A stretch of 54,663 bases of DNA from Lentisphaerales bacterium (GCA_022446985.1 JAKVBD010000035.1:1-54663); one strand, 5' to 3'. Numbered from the stretch's first letter, positions 1-8,284 are shown. Translations and numbers: made by a program. The notes: generated by a model not told the origin, from the letters alone.

Positions 1-138
1 TAGACATGTTTTTCCGTTTCTTTTTAAGATACAATAAGTATATCAAAAGTAAATCTAATTTAATGCCAAGTTAATAGTTGGACTGTAATTTGCCAGTTGA
101 TTCTCAACCTCGATGAAACTTTAAATAAGGAGTAGAAT

Positions 139-1590
139 ATGTCACCAATTTTTGATCAACACAAACTCATGACCCGTCGCTCTTTATTTGGCAAAGCAGC
201 CTTGGGACTAGGCGGTTTAGCTTTAGGTTCACTTTTGAAGCAGGATGGCATGGCACTACCAGCCGATCCACAGGCACCGCTATTACCACACTTTGCACCT
301 AAAGCTAAGAGAGTTATTTACCTTTTTCAGAATGGGGCCCCATCTCATGTAGACCTTTTTGATTACAAGCCCATGCTAAAGAAGTGGCATGGCAAACAGA
401 TTCCGGATTCTGTCTCAAAGGGGAAACGCTTCAGTACTATGAGTAAAGAGGGAGCTCTTCGGCCAGTATTAAGAGAAATTACAAAATTTAAGCAATACGG
501 CAAGAACGGAGCCTGGATTAGTGATTTTATGCCAAAAACTGCAGAAATCGCCGATGATCTCTGTTTTATAAAATCCATGCATACAGAATCTGTAAATCAT
601 GCACCTGCCATTACTTATTTTCTAACAGGAGGGGAAATGGCCGGTCGACCAAGCATTGGTTCCTGGCTTAGCTATGGCCTGGGCAGTGAATCAGAAAATT
701 TACCTTCATTTGTAGTTATGACTTCAAGAGATAAAGAAGCCAGTTGTGGACAGATTTTTTATGACTATTACTGGGGCAGTGGATTTCTGCCAACGAAATA
801 CCAAGGAGTCAAATTCCGTGGCAGTGGAGATCCTGTACTTTACATTAGCAATCCGCATGGTTTACCTCGCGACGTTCGTCGTGGAATGCTCGATGATCTC
901 AATCAATTAAACGAAAAAAAACTTCAACAAGTTGGTGATCAAGAAATTTCTACGCGTATTTCACAATACGAAATGGCTTATCGTATGCAAAATAGTGTTC
1001 CTGAATTAACTGATTTTAGCGATGAACCGCAGCATATTCTTGATATGTATGGGCCAGATGTAACAAGGCAGGGCTCTTATGCTTATAATTGTCTGATGGC
1101 GAGAAGATTAATTGAGCGTGGAAGTCGTAATATACAGCTTATGCATGCAGGGTGGGATCAGCATAACAATCTTAACCATCAACTAAAAATTCAGTGTCAG
1201 GATACAGATGCACCATCAGCTGCTCTGGTGAAAGACCTGAAACAGCGAGGCCTTTTGGAGGATACTCTAGTGAGCTGGGGAGGAGAGTTCGGCAGAACTC
1301 CATTCTTACAAGGGAATATGAAAGATACCAAGCGTTGGGGGCGAGATCATCACCCTTATATATTCACAACCTGGATGGTAGGAGGCGGTGTCAAAGGCGG
1401 ATATTCGCATGGAGCCAGTGATGAATTTGGTTTTAATGCAGTCAAAGACAAAGTCCACGTGCACGACTTTCAGGCTACTATTATGCATCTATTAGGTATC
1501 GATCACGAGAAGTTTACCTTCAGGCATCAGGGGCGTCAGTTTAGATTAACAGATGTTCATGGTCATGTAGTTAAAGATATTATTGCTTAA
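139..1590 (+). CDS. DUF1501 family protein with Tat-like leader
   Basis: This 483-residue protein belongs to the planctomycete/Lentisphaerae DUF1501 family, a sulfatase/alkaline-phosphatase-fold group of unknown reaction. The N-terminus carries a twin-arginine-like leader (MTRRSLFGKAALGLGG, residues 11-26), so export by Tat is likely. Family landmarks are FQNGAPSHVDLFDYKP near residue 63, SWGGEFGRTP near residue 380 and GRDHHP near 402. The start is supported by AAGGAG at 127-132. DUF1501 genes usually follow a DUF1549/DUF1553 cytochrome gene in these phyla. That partner may lie just left of the window but is not seen. A strong hairpin follows the stop. Family assignment is firm; the substrate is unknown. 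Confidence 0.88.
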   Translation: MSPIFDQHKLMTRRSLFGKAALGLGGLALGSLLKQDGMALPADPQAPLLPHFAPKAKRVIYLFQNGAPSHVDLFDYKPMLKKWHGKQIPDSVSKGKRFSTMSKEGALRPVLREITKFKQYGKNGAWISDFMPKTAEIADDLCFIKSMHTESVNHAPAITYFLTGGEMAGRPSIGSWLSYGLGSESENLPSFVVMTSRDKEASCGQIFYDYYWGSGFLPTKYQGVKFRGSGDPVLYISNPHGLPRDVRRGMLDDLNQLNEKKLQQVGDQEISTRISQYEMAYRMQNSVPELTDFSDEPQHILDMYGPDVTRQGSYAYNCLMARRLIERGSRNIQLMHAGWDQHNNLNHQLKIQCQDTDAPSAALVKDLKQRGLLEDTLVSWGGEFGRTPFLQGNMKDTKRWGRDHHPYIFTTWMVGGGVKGGYSHGASDEFGFNAVKDKVHVHDFQATIMHLLGIDHEKFTFRHQGRQFRLTDVHGHVVKDIIA

Positions 1591-1596
1591 AAAAGA

Positions 1597-1626
1597 ATTG
1601 GCTCAGAAAATTTATTCTGAGCCAAT
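1597..1626 (+). terminator. Hairpin terminator after DUF1501 gene
   Basis: A perfect 12-bp stem (1597-1608 with 1615-1626, arms reading ATTGGCTCAGAA) closes a 6-nt loop directly after the DUF1501 stop codon. The downstream strand is GT-rich rather than a clean T run, so termination strength is uncertain. Confidence 0.65.
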
Positions 1627-1707
1627 CAGTGTGTCTGTGTGTTGTTGTGGAGAATATGTGTGTGTTTGCCCATCTTTACGCAGAGAGTAGTAATCCAAAG
1701 ACAGCTA

Positions 1708-1751
1708 TTGACAAAAAAACTTCCACAATATAATTTCATTCATTGAAATTA
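1708..1751 (+). promoter_or_regulatory. Candidate parA promoter with overlapping inverted repeat
   Basis: A consensus -35 TTGACA (1708-1713) is followed by TATAAT (1729-1734, 15-bp spacing) or TAATTT (1731-1736, 17-bp spacing). An inverted repeat with 8-bp arms (TAATTTCA at 1731-1738 and TGAAATTA at 1744-1751) lies directly on the -10 region. This is a natural operator position for the ribbon-helix-helix protein encoded downstream. The element lies about 150 bp before parA. Promoter and operator roles are inferred from sequence. Confidence 0.5.
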
Positions 1752-1899
1752 AATGATTTTGCTATTAGAAGTTGGTCAAGATTTTGAAGATGATGTTTCG
1801 AATTCAGAGAGATATCTCAAGGAGTGAACACTTGTAAAGCTAAAGACGTTCCGCTATACTTTGGAGTGTATTCAAATCAACAGGCTCAATAGGAACTAA

Positions 1900-2550
1900 A
1901 TGATTATTTCTGTACTGAATATTAAAGGTGGCGTAGGCAAGACAACAGTTGCGACAAATCTCGCAGTCGGTATAGCTAAAACAGGTAAGTCTGTCCTTTT
2001 AATTGATACAGATACTCAAGGTTCAGCCGTTTCCTGGAGAGGAGAAAGAGAAGACAGTGACGCCAATGTGACAGTTATCTCTCTATGTTCAGCTTCTGCA
2101 CTCAGGAAACAGATCATTGGTTTTAGGGATGGTTTTGATTGTATCATAATTGATGGTTCCCCTCATGTTGACGCCTTAGCTGCAGTCAGTATTGCAGCGT
2201 CTGAGTTAGTAATCCTACCTGTTGGTCCTTCACCACTTGATATTTGGGCCACTTCCAAAATGGTTTATCAGATCGAAGATGCTCAGGCAATTAATCCCGA
2301 AATAAAAGCATCCTTCGTTATTAACAAATTTAGTAAGGTCACTTTACTTTCAAAGGAGACCAAAGCTGTTCTTCAAGAGTTCTCCATACCAGTATGTGAA
2401 AACACACTTGGAACTCGCGTTGCTTATGCAGACACCATGACACAGGGCTTGACCGCACTTGAATGGCATGATCGCAAAGCAAAAGAAGAAGTGACGGCAT
2501 TTATAAATGAAATCCTCGGCTTGATTAGTTGGCAGCAACTTTCGGCCTGA
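1900..2550 (+). CDS. parA: ParA-family (ParF-like) partition ATPase
   Basis: This 216-residue P-loop ATPase has the deviant Walker A motif KGGVGKTT at residues 9-16, the switch-I-type motif DTDTQGSA near 37-44 and a Walker B stretch DCIIIDGSPH near 80. It lacks an N-terminal DNA-binding extension, so it is of the small ParF/Soj type used in plasmid or cargo segregation. AGGAAC upstream serves as the ribosome site. The next gene starts 17 bases after the stop and encodes a ribbon-helix-helix-like protein, the expected centromere-binding partner (ParG role). No origin or replication gene is nearby. The pair could be an integrated plasmid remnant, a chromosomal segregation module, or a system that positions another cargo. 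Confidence 0.85.
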   Translation: MIISVLNIKGGVGKTTVATNLAVGIAKTGKSVLLIDTDTQGSAVSWRGEREDSDANVTVISLCSASALRKQIIGFRDGFDCIIIDGSPHVDALAAVSIAASELVILPVGPSPLDIWATSKMVYQIEDAQAINPEIKASFVINKFSKVTLLSKETKAVLQEFSIPVCENTLGTRVAYADTMTQGLTALEWHDRKAKEEVTAFINEILGLISWQQLSA

Positions 2551-2567
2551 TTAAAGCGAGTTTATAC

Positions 2568-2909
2568 ATGAAAAGAAAATCACTTAATCTTGGTAGTTCA
2601 CGTTCTGGCGATGACATGGATAAAGTTATCAATAAGCTGAATGTAGATATGAGCGATGCAGAAGCTGCTGCTCTTAAAAAGCCTGTCGAAAAAGAAGTCG
2701 AGAAAGCCCGAGTGACGCACTACCTGTCCACAGATATTCTTGGAGCTCTTGAAGAGGTGTACGATGACCTTCGCCGCAAGCTTCCTTATTCTGAAAAATC
2801 CAAAGTTAAGAAATCTCATCTCGTAGATTTTGCCCTTCAGTATATCGTCGATGACTTTCATAAGAAAGGCGATAAAAGCATGCTCATGAAAGAGTTTGTG
2901 AAGAAATAA
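2568..2909 (+). CDS. Ribbon-helix-helix-like partner of ParA
   Basis: This is a 113-residue basic protein if started at ATG 2568; an upstream TTG at 2529 would overlap parA. The start is preferred because it follows an AAGCGAG-like ribosome site and avoids the overlap. The N-terminal half is charged and probably disordered (MKRKSLNLGSSRSGDD). The C-terminal half reads as a short strand (ARVTHYLSTD), helix, turn and helix (KKSHLVDFALQYIVDDF). This pattern is typical of ribbon-helix-helix DNA-binding proteins such as ParG. Its position behind a ParF-like ATPase supports a centromere-binding, autorepressing role. The fold and role are inferred from pattern and context. Confidence 0.6.
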   Translation: MKRKSLNLGSSRSGDDMDKVINKLNVDMSDAEAAALKKPVEKEVEKARVTHYLSTDILGALEEVYDDLRRKLPYSEKSKVKKSHLVDFALQYIVDDFHKKGDKSMLMKEFVKK

Positions 2910-3040
2910 ACGATTAAATATTAAAAAACCGGTATTTTAAGACACAAAATTCTTCTTCTGGACGGTAGGTTTTGACCTTAGCGGGAGTAGTAGTGTCAAA
3001 CTATGTGCGTACTACACAAAATTTTAACCTGTGGAAATAT

Positions 3041-4528
3041 ATGAAAGAAAATAAAAGAAATATAACCATTCTATTGGTTCTCATACTGATCGGTATGATG
3101 CCATCAGTATTTGCCGGTGCAGCGGCAGAGACTCCGGAAGAAGTTCCTTCCTTTGTTAGATTTGTAACAGCTATTTTTGGCCAGGAGCCAGGAGAGCCTC
3201 ATAGGTTTTTTATATTTTTAGGTCGTTTTCAACCACTTGTTCTTCACTTGCCAATTGGTATGTTGGTTGTGGCTTTCTTTATGCAGGCTTTTGCTATATG
3301 GAAGAAGCGCGATGATTTTCGTTTTCCATACTGCTTTTGCTTAGGCTGTGCTTTTATCTTTTCAATCATAGCAGTAGTATTTGGCTCATTTCTCGCTATG
3401 CAAAACGATTACAATGCTGATTTAATTAATCGTCATGGTTGGGGTGGTTTAATTTTCTCAGCACTGGTCGGTATAGCTTTTTTTTATAAGCTTTCTTATA
3501 TCCGATCCGATCATGAAAAAGTTATTCACAAGAAAATTTCACTTGTTGTAATGTTTCTTGCTTTAAATGTCATGTCGTTTGTTGGTCATGACGGTGGTTC
3601 ATTGACTCATGGTGAAGAGTATTTATTTCAACATGCCCCAAACTTTATAAGAGTTGCAACAGGGCGTGAACCATGGAAAGACCCTAATGCTCCAATAGAT
3701 CCAGAACTAACAGTTTACGAAGGCCTGGTTGCACCATTTCTTGACAAGAATTGTTACGAATGTCACAGCAATGCTAAGATGAAGGGTAAACTTCGTGTCG
3801 ATACTATTGAGTTCATTCAGAAAGGTGGTAAGAACGAAGGCCTTATTGTTCATGGTAAAGCTGACGACAGTTTATTCTATCAATTGATGGTTACCGATGA
3901 TGAAGATGAGATTATGCCTCCAGAAGGAATGCTACCGCAGCTTGATCGCGATTTTATCAAGTGGTGGATCGATACTGCTAAAAACGATGCGGATCTTTTC
4001 GAAAGAAGGATCAAAGATGCCAATGTTCCGGCTCAGTTCATGGACATCAACAAACGAAAAAAATCTAAAGCTCCAGCGCATGCCAAGCCAACAGAAACCA
4101 AAGTTGAAGAAGCTAAGGCTGTTGTTGAAGAAAAAGCTAAAGAAGAAGTAGCTAAAGCTTCTGAAAAGCTAGCAGAGGAAATGCTCAAACCTGTAGCTGG
4201 TAAAGTAGATTTCCTTAAAGATGTCGCGCCAATTTTTGAATCTCGTTGTATAAAATGTCACGGCGAGAAGAAGCAGAAAGGCGAGTACCGTATGGATAAA
4301 GCGGAATTTGCTTTCACTGCGGGAGATTCTGAAGAAGCTCCAATTGTCAAAGGTGACCCTGCTGCAAGTTATCTTGTGAAGTTAATTAAGATGACTGACG
4401 ATGACGACGACGTCATGCCTCCAAAAGGTGGAGTTCTAACTGCTGATCAAATTGCTAAAATTGAAGCATGGATTAAAGCCGGTGCTGAATTCCCCGCCGA
4501 CGCTGCCCTTCAGGACAAGAGTGAGTAA
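3041..4528 (+). CDS. Membrane protein with DUF2231-like domain and two cytochrome c motifs
   Basis: An N-terminal signal segment (ITILLVLILIGMMPSVFA) is followed by about four transmembrane helices resembling DUF2231 (HLPIGMLVVAFFMQAF and onward). Two planctomycete-type cytochrome domains follow, each with one CxxCH heme motif (CYECH and CIKCH). They are separated by an Ala/Glu/Lys-rich helical linker. Each heme domain ends with the family sequence (D)xxMPP. The protein is probably an inner-membrane-anchored periplasmic electron carrier. Start choice is open: ATG 3041 gives a clean signal peptide, while GTG 2993 has the better ribosome site (GGGAG at 2983-2987) and adds 16 residues. A terminator follows the stop. 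Confidence 0.82.
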   Translation: MKENKRNITILLVLILIGMMPSVFAGAAAETPEEVPSFVRFVTAIFGQEPGEPHRFFIFLGRFQPLVLHLPIGMLVVAFFMQAFAIWKKRDDFRFPYCFCLGCAFIFSIIAVVFGSFLAMQNDYNADLINRHGWGGLIFSALVGIAFFYKLSYIRSDHEKVIHKKISLVVMFLALNVMSFVGHDGGSLTHGEEYLFQHAPNFIRVATGREPWKDPNAPIDPELTVYEGLVAPFLDKNCYECHSNAKMKGKLRVDTIEFIQKGGKNEGLIVHGKADDSLFYQLMVTDDEDEIMPPEGMLPQLDRDFIKWWIDTAKNDADLFERRIKDANVPAQFMDINKRKKSKAPAHAKPTETKVEEAKAVVEEKAKEEVAKASEKLAEEMLKPVAGKVDFLKDVAPIFESRCIKCHGEKKQKGEYRMDKAEFAFTAGDSEEAPIVKGDPAASYLVKLIKMTDDDDDVMPPKGGVLTADQIAKIEAWIKAGAEFPADAALQDKSE

Positions 4529-4550
4529 GGTTTACTTTTAATAGACTTTA

Positions 4551-4580
4551 AAGCCGTCCAATTTGGGCGGCTTTTTTGTT
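4551..4580 (+). terminator. Rho-independent terminator
   Basis: Stem AAGCCGTCC (4551-4559) pairs with GGGCGGCTT (4565-4573) with one G-U pair, followed by a T run. It closes the cytochrome gene transcript. Confidence 0.85.
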
Positions 4581-4588
4581 ATATAGTT

Positions 4589-4620
4589 ATCCACAGATGC
4601 CTCAGATTTTCACAGATTAG
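4589..4620. repeat. Left inverted repeat flanking the GxxExxY gene
   Basis: The sequence ATCCACAGAT, followed by CTCAGAT and CACAGAT blocks, forms a 32-nt unit that matches the reverse complement of 5066-5097 at about 25 of 32 positions. It lies between the terminator of the preceding gene and the GxxExxY start. Together the two copies bracket that gene like terminal inverted repeats. Confidence 0.7.
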
Positions 4621-4683
4621 GGTTGAGGGGGATGGTTGATTGAGAGTAAGATTATTTGGTCTATAAAGATTCTTAGGGCAAAT

Positions 4684-5052
4684 ATGAATTACAAAGACGA
4701 AGAAACCTATAAAATTATAGGGGCCGCTATGACTGTACATAATAGTTTAGGCTGCGGCTTTCTTGAAGCAGTTTACCAAGAAGCACTGGAGAAAGAGTTC
4801 CTATTTCAAAGAATTAATTTTGAGCGGGAAAAGAAACTCCCTATTTTTTATCGCGGCGAAAAACTAAATACTTATTATCAGGTAGATTTTTTGTGCTTTA
4901 ATTCTGTATTAGTGGAATTGAAAGCATTGCAGAGCTATTCTGGCACAGAAGAATCTCAAGTACTGAACTATTTAAAAGCTTCACCTCAGAAAAAGGCATT
5001 ATTAATCAATTTTGGTAAAAAGAGTATTGAGTATAAACGTTTTGTTTTATAA
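4684..5052 (+). CDS. GxxExxY family protein (PDDEXK_3-like)
   Basis: This 122-residue protein has the family signature GCGFLEAVYQEAL (G-x-x-E-x-x-Y) near residues 23-35, followed by a nuclease-fold core with YYQVDFLCFNSVLVELKAL (D and ExK). These match the PD-(D/E)XK arrangement proposed for the family. The in-frame upstream start at 4636 is possible, but ATG 4684 follows an AGGG site and matches the usual family N-terminus (NYKDEETYKIIGAAMTVHN). Such genes occur scattered and multicopy in many environmental genomes. Here it is bracketed by inverted repeats, and its stop overlaps the stop of the convergent arsJ by a few bases. Its biological role is unknown. Confidence 0.85.
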   Translation: MNYKDEETYKIIGAAMTVHNSLGCGFLEAVYQEALEKEFLFQRINFEREKKLPIFYRGEKLNTYYQVDFLCFNSVLVELKALQSYSGTEESQVLNYLKASPQKKALLINFGKKSIEYKRFVL

Positions 5053-6291
5053 CTCTGTCTTTTCTCCATCTGTGTGAATCTGAGTAATCTGTGGATTCTT
5101 TTCTAAAAAGTTACTAAATATAGTTGTGATTATCAGGAAGATAAGTGACCCACCAAGACATCCGGTCAAACCAAAGAATTGGTAGAGAAGCCCAGACAAA
5201 AGAGTGCCAATTAAACGTCCCATAGCATTTGCCATGTAGTAGAATCCTACGTTCATAGCGGCTTTGTCGTTATCGGCATATTCGAGAATTAAAAATGAGT
5301 GCACCGAAGAGTTCAAAGCAAAGATAAAACCGAAGATGTAAAGGCCACTGATAAGTAAAGTTGCATTGATCCCTGCGGTTAGGTAACAAACCAGTAAAAA
5401 AGCCATCGCTAGAGAAAGAGCAATCGCTAGTTTAGTGGCGACTTTCCCGTCGGGTGCTTCGCCATTTTTACCTTTGACTATTTTGGGCGCCAGGGATTGT
5501 ACTATGCCATATAGAATGACCCAAACAGCCATGAAAGTGCCAATTTTAGTGAAGGACCAGCCAAGCCCTTCAGACATGAATATGGGGATACCGACAACAA
5601 ACCAGATATCGCGAGCACCAAAGAGGAAGACTCGCGCCGCGGCCAGGGTATTAATCTGTTTACCTTGAGTAAAAAGCTCTTTGAGGCGGTTTTTATTCTT
5701 AGCTTGACCGAGATCGCCAGTCAAAGCAAAGATTGTAAACACAAATATGATCAAAATTAAAGCCGCCATGAGCCAAAGGGATTGCTTAAATCCCCAGGTT
5801 TGCAGAAGAAAACCACCAAAGAAAAAGCCAGCACCTTTTATGGCATTTTTTGATCCTGTCAGGATAGCGACCCACTTAAATAAACTGCTACTTTGATCTT
5901 CTGGTATGAGGAACTTAACAGCAGTTTTTGAACTCATTTTGGTTAAGTCTTTGGCTATTCCAGATAAAGCTTGAGCTGCCATGACAAAAGCAACGGCTTT
6001 TATTTCCGGCCATGAAGTATCTAGAAAACTTAAGAGCCCAAGGGCGCTAACTTGTAAAGCTAGGCCATAGATAAGTGTTGCTTTTAGGCCTTGTCTCTGT
6101 GCGAGCCAGCCACCAAATAAATTGGTGATGACTCCACAAAATTCGTACAGAAGGAAGAGGAATGCCAGTTTTACTGGTGAATACCCTTGATCGTGAAAGT
6201 ACAACAGAGTCAGCATGCGCAGAGCGCCATCTGTCAACATAAAGTTCCAGTAGGCGGCAGTGACGATTATGTAGTCCCTGAGGTTTTTCAT
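5047..6291 (-). CDS. arsJ: ArsJ organoarsenical efflux permease (MFS)
   Basis: This 414-residue 12-helix major facilitator protein matches ArsJ in its N-terminus (VTAAYWNFMLTDGALRMLTL, then FLLYEFCGVITNLFGGWLA). ArsJ exports 1-arseno-3-phosphoglycerate, the unstable product made when GAPDH uses arsenate in place of phosphate, and so removes arsenate from the cell. The diagnostic context is present: a GAPDH gene ends 1 base upstream and an arsR gene precedes that. The C-terminal tail (NPQITQIHTDGEKTEL) is encoded by the dispersed repeat at 5066-5097 and is probably not ancestral. The stop codon overlaps the 3' end of the convergent GxxExxY gene. Confidence 0.92.
   Translation of the reverse strand: MKNLRDYIIVTAAYWNFMLTDGALRMLTLLYFHDQGYSPVKLAFLFLLYEFCGVITNLFGGWLAQRQGLKATLIYGLALQVSALGLLSFLDTSWPEIKAVAFVMAAQALSGIAKDLTKMSSKTAVKFLIPEDQSSSLFKWVAILTGSKNAIKGAGFFFGGFLLQTWGFKQSLWLMAALILIIFVFTIFALTGDLGQAKNKNRLKELFTQGKQINTLAAARVFLFGARDIWFVVGIPIFMSEGLGWSFTKIGTFMAVWVILYGIVQSLAPKIVKGKNGEAPDGKVATKLAIALSLAMAFLLVCYLTAGINATLLISGLYIFGFIFALNSSVHSFLILEYADNDKAAMNVGFYYMANAMGRLIGTLLSGLLYQFFGLTGCLGGSLIFLIITTIFSNFLEKNPQITQIHTDGEKTEL
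5066..5097. repeat. Right inverted repeat, inside the 3' end of arsJ
   Basis: This is the inverted copy of 4589-4620 (about 25 of 32 matches). It falls inside the arsJ reading frame and encodes the last residues of that protein (KNPQITQIHTDG). The repeat therefore replaced or extended the original 3' end of the transporter gene. Confidence 0.7.
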
Positions 6292-6292
6292 T

Positions 6293-7306
6293 TTAACCTT
6301 CGATTGATTTGGCGACTTTTTCAGTCAGATCTACCATGCGGTTGATATAACCAATTTCATTGTCGTACCAAGCTAGAATTTTCACTTGAGTATCGTCTAT
6401 CACCATAGTAGAAAGAGCATCAATAATGGATGAACGCTTATCGTCTTTGTAGTCAACTGAGACCAAAGGCTTTTCTTCATAACCTAAAATACCTTCTAGG
6501 TAAGTCTCAGAAGCTTCTTTTAAGAGTTCATTCACTTCTTCTTTAGATGTTTCACGACTTACTTCGAAAACACAGTCCGTCAGTGAAGCGTTCAGAAGAG
6601 GAACACGGACAGCAACGCCATTTAGTTTTCCTTTGAGCTCAGGATAGATCATAGTAATTGCAGTCGCAGAACCTGTGGTGGTTGGAATGAGGGACTGGCT
6701 GCAAGAGCGAGCTCTTCTTAGATCTTTGTGAGGAGCATCAATGATAGTCTGAGTATTAGTAATATCGTGGATAGTCGTCATGGAGCCGTGAGTTATACCC
6801 AGCTTTTTGTGAATAACTTCAACAACCGGAGCAAGACAGTTTGTTGTACAAGAAGCAGCAGTAACTATGTCCTGTGAACCGTCATATAGATCGTCATTGA
6901 TGCCGTATACAATGTTTAGAGCACCTTCATCTTTTACCGGAGCAGAGACAACGACTTTTCTGACGCCTTTTTCAAAGTAGGGTTTTAAAGTTTCAATCGT
7001 TTTAAATTGACCGGTACACTCTATAACAAGGTCTATACCTTTGCTTGTCCAGTCAAAATTTCCAGGTGTAGAAGCGTGTGACACTGTGACTTCTTTATCG
7101 CCAACAATTATCTTTCCAGGTTCTGCTGAAATATTTTTATCCCAACGACCATGTACAGAGTCAAACTCGAGGAGGTGGGCTGCAGATTGGGCATCTCCAT
7201 GTAGTTCATTTATGTGTACAATTTCAAAATCTGCACGATCAAACGCTTCGCGAAAAGCTAAACGTCCCATGCGGCCAAAGCCGTTTATTGCTACTTTTAT
7301 TGCCAT
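6293..7306 (-). CDS. gapdh: ArsJ-associated glyceraldehyde-3-phosphate dehydrogenase
   Basis: This 337-residue GAPDH has an NAD-binding Rossmann start ([15 protein letters not shown]), the catalytic-site sequence ASCTTNC with the nucleophile Cys near residue 153, and the general-base His near 180 in HDITNTQ. That last motif differs from the HAYTxDQ of glycolytic enzymes, as is typical for the arsenic-associated branch. It would make 1-arseno-3-phosphoglycerate from glyceraldehyde-3-phosphate and arsenate for export by ArsJ, whose gene starts 1 base downstream. A palindromic operator sits between its ribosome site (AAGG) and the arsR stop. It is less likely to be the main glycolytic GAPDH. Confidence 0.92.
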   Translation of the reverse strand: MAIKVAINGFGRMGRLAFREAFDRADFEIVHINELHGDAQSAAHLLEFDSVHGRWDKNISAEPGKIIVGDKEVTVSHASTPGNFDWTSKGIDLVIECTGQFKTIETLKPYFEKGVRKVVVSAPVKDEGALNIVYGINDDLYDGSQDIVTAASCTTNCLAPVVEVIHKKLGITHGSMTTIHDITNTQTIIDAPHKDLRRARSCSQSLIPTTTGSATAITMIYPELKGKLNGVAVRVPLLNASLTDCVFEVSRETSKEEVNELLKEASETYLEGILGYEEKPLVSVDYKDDKRSSIIDALSTMVIDDTQVKILAWYDNEIGYINRMVDLTEKVAKSIEG

Positions 7307-7323
7307 TTTAATAATACCTTAAT

Positions 7324-7343
7324 ATTTCCATTATTATCGAAAT
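7324..7343. promoter_or_regulatory. ArsR-type operator 2 (before gapdh)
   Basis: The 20-nt imperfect palindrome ATTTCCATTATTATCGAAAT differs by one base from the copy before arsR. It lies in the arsR-gapdh gap, 18 bp before the gapdh start codon, where bound ArsR would block an internal promoter or transcript elongation. Confidence 0.7.
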
Positions 7344-7361
7344 GATTTTTAAAAAAAACTT

Positions 7362-7679
7362 TTAGCAGCAGGTCTTAGGCTTAGTCAAACAAGATTCACC
7401 TTCACAACACTCTTCTAAGAGGAAATCGATCATTCCTTGAAGTTGGTTAAATTGCGGTTGGCAGATGATTTGTCTTCCTTCTTTTTCTTGAAGAATCAAA
7501 CCAACTTTTGCCAATCTCGAAAGATGATGAGAAAGGGTAGAGTTTGGTATGTTTATCTCTTTCTTGATGTCACCGACCAATACTTTTTTATTACCGCACT
7601 TAACCAGGAAGCGAAATATTTCTAAACGAGTTTCATTTCCAAGTTCTGCTAAGCAGTCTGCTGTGTCTTTTAAATTCAT
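7362..7679 (-). CDS. arsR: ArsR/SmtB-family arsenic-responsive repressor
   Basis: This 105-residue winged-helix repressor has the recognition-helix region NIPNSTLSHHLSRLAKVGLI (residues 43-62). The C-terminal tail is rich in cysteine: Cys91, Cys92, Cys97, Cys104 and Cys105. A C-terminal vicinal or near-vicinal Cys set for As(III) is known in some ArsR branches. Two matching operators flank the gene (7324-7343 and 7721-7740), so it probably represses both itself and gapdh-arsJ. Confidence 0.9.
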   Translation of the reverse strand: MNLKDTADCLAELGNETRLEIFRFLVKCGNKKVLVGDIKKEINIPNSTLSHHLSRLAKVGLILQEKEGRQIICQPQFNQLQGMIDFLLEECCEGESCLTKPKTCC

Positions 7680-7720
7680 GGCAGAATATATAAGATGCTT
7701 TGGAAATATAACAAGAAGAC

Positions 7721-7740
7721 ATTTCCATAATTATCGAAAT
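7721..7740. promoter_or_regulatory. ArsR-type operator 1 (before arsR)
   Basis: The 20-nt palindrome ATTTCCATAATTATCGAAAT has one mismatched arm position. It lies 41 bp before the arsR start codon and matches 7324-7343 in 19 of 20 bases, which strongly suggests one regulator binds both sites. Confidence 0.75.
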
Positions 7741-7780
7741 ATTAACATTAGCTTACACAATTTAACTTTTAAAGGCCTGC

Positions 7781-8113
7781 TTAGTCACAGTTTTCGGTAA
7801 GCATTTTTTTGAAATCTTTGATAATAATGACTAAATCTTTGACGAGTTTGACACATTCATCATGATTATCGTCTTTCAGATGAGCTTCAAATTCATTGAG
7901 AGGCTCAAGCATGGGTTTGACACAGAATTTAACGGCATTTGCTTTAAGCTCGGTAGTTTCTTCTAAGAGAGCGCCGCTGGAAGAGTCAGCTAGATTACTC
8001 AATTTGTGAAGAGATTCCGCAAAACTTACGATAGAACCTTTGGCGATATCACCTAGAAAGTATTTTTGGTAGCCTTTGGCGAGCATCTCTTTTTCCCACG
8101 AATTGAAGTCCAT
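7781..8113 (-). CDS. Small helical protein upstream of the ars genes, unrecognised
   Basis: I do not recognise this 110-residue acidic protein. It is predicted all-helical, with no signal peptide or membrane segment, and has cysteines in NAVKFCVKP, HDECVKL and the C-terminal ENCD. The ATG at 8113 is preferred over GTG 8116 because AAGGA lies 8 bases upstream. It ends about 40 bp before the arsR operator and is read in the same direction. It could be an extra arsenic-response protein or simply a neighbour; function is not assigned. Confidence 0.6.
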   Translation of the reverse strand: MDFNSWEKEMLAKGYQKYFLGDIAKGSIVSFAESLHKLSNLADSSSGALLEETTELKANAVKFCVKPMLEPLNEFEAHLKDDNHDECVKLVKDLVIIIKDFKKMLTENCD

Positions 8114-8284
8114 CACCCATTTCCTTTTGTATTAATTCGTAAGCTACTATACGGTTTTATTTATCGGGAAAGCCAGAATTTAATTTAGTTTTTAATGGTA
8201 TTTTTGCAGAGTTAGTAAAAAGAATTGAAAAGGCGTGAGAAAATAAATGTAAATAAATTGCAGTATAATGGGTGAAATGAAAAG

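Noticed and set aside
5047..6291. Generic sugar MFS transporter
   Set aside because: The N-terminal motif set and the arsR-gapdh context identify ArsJ.
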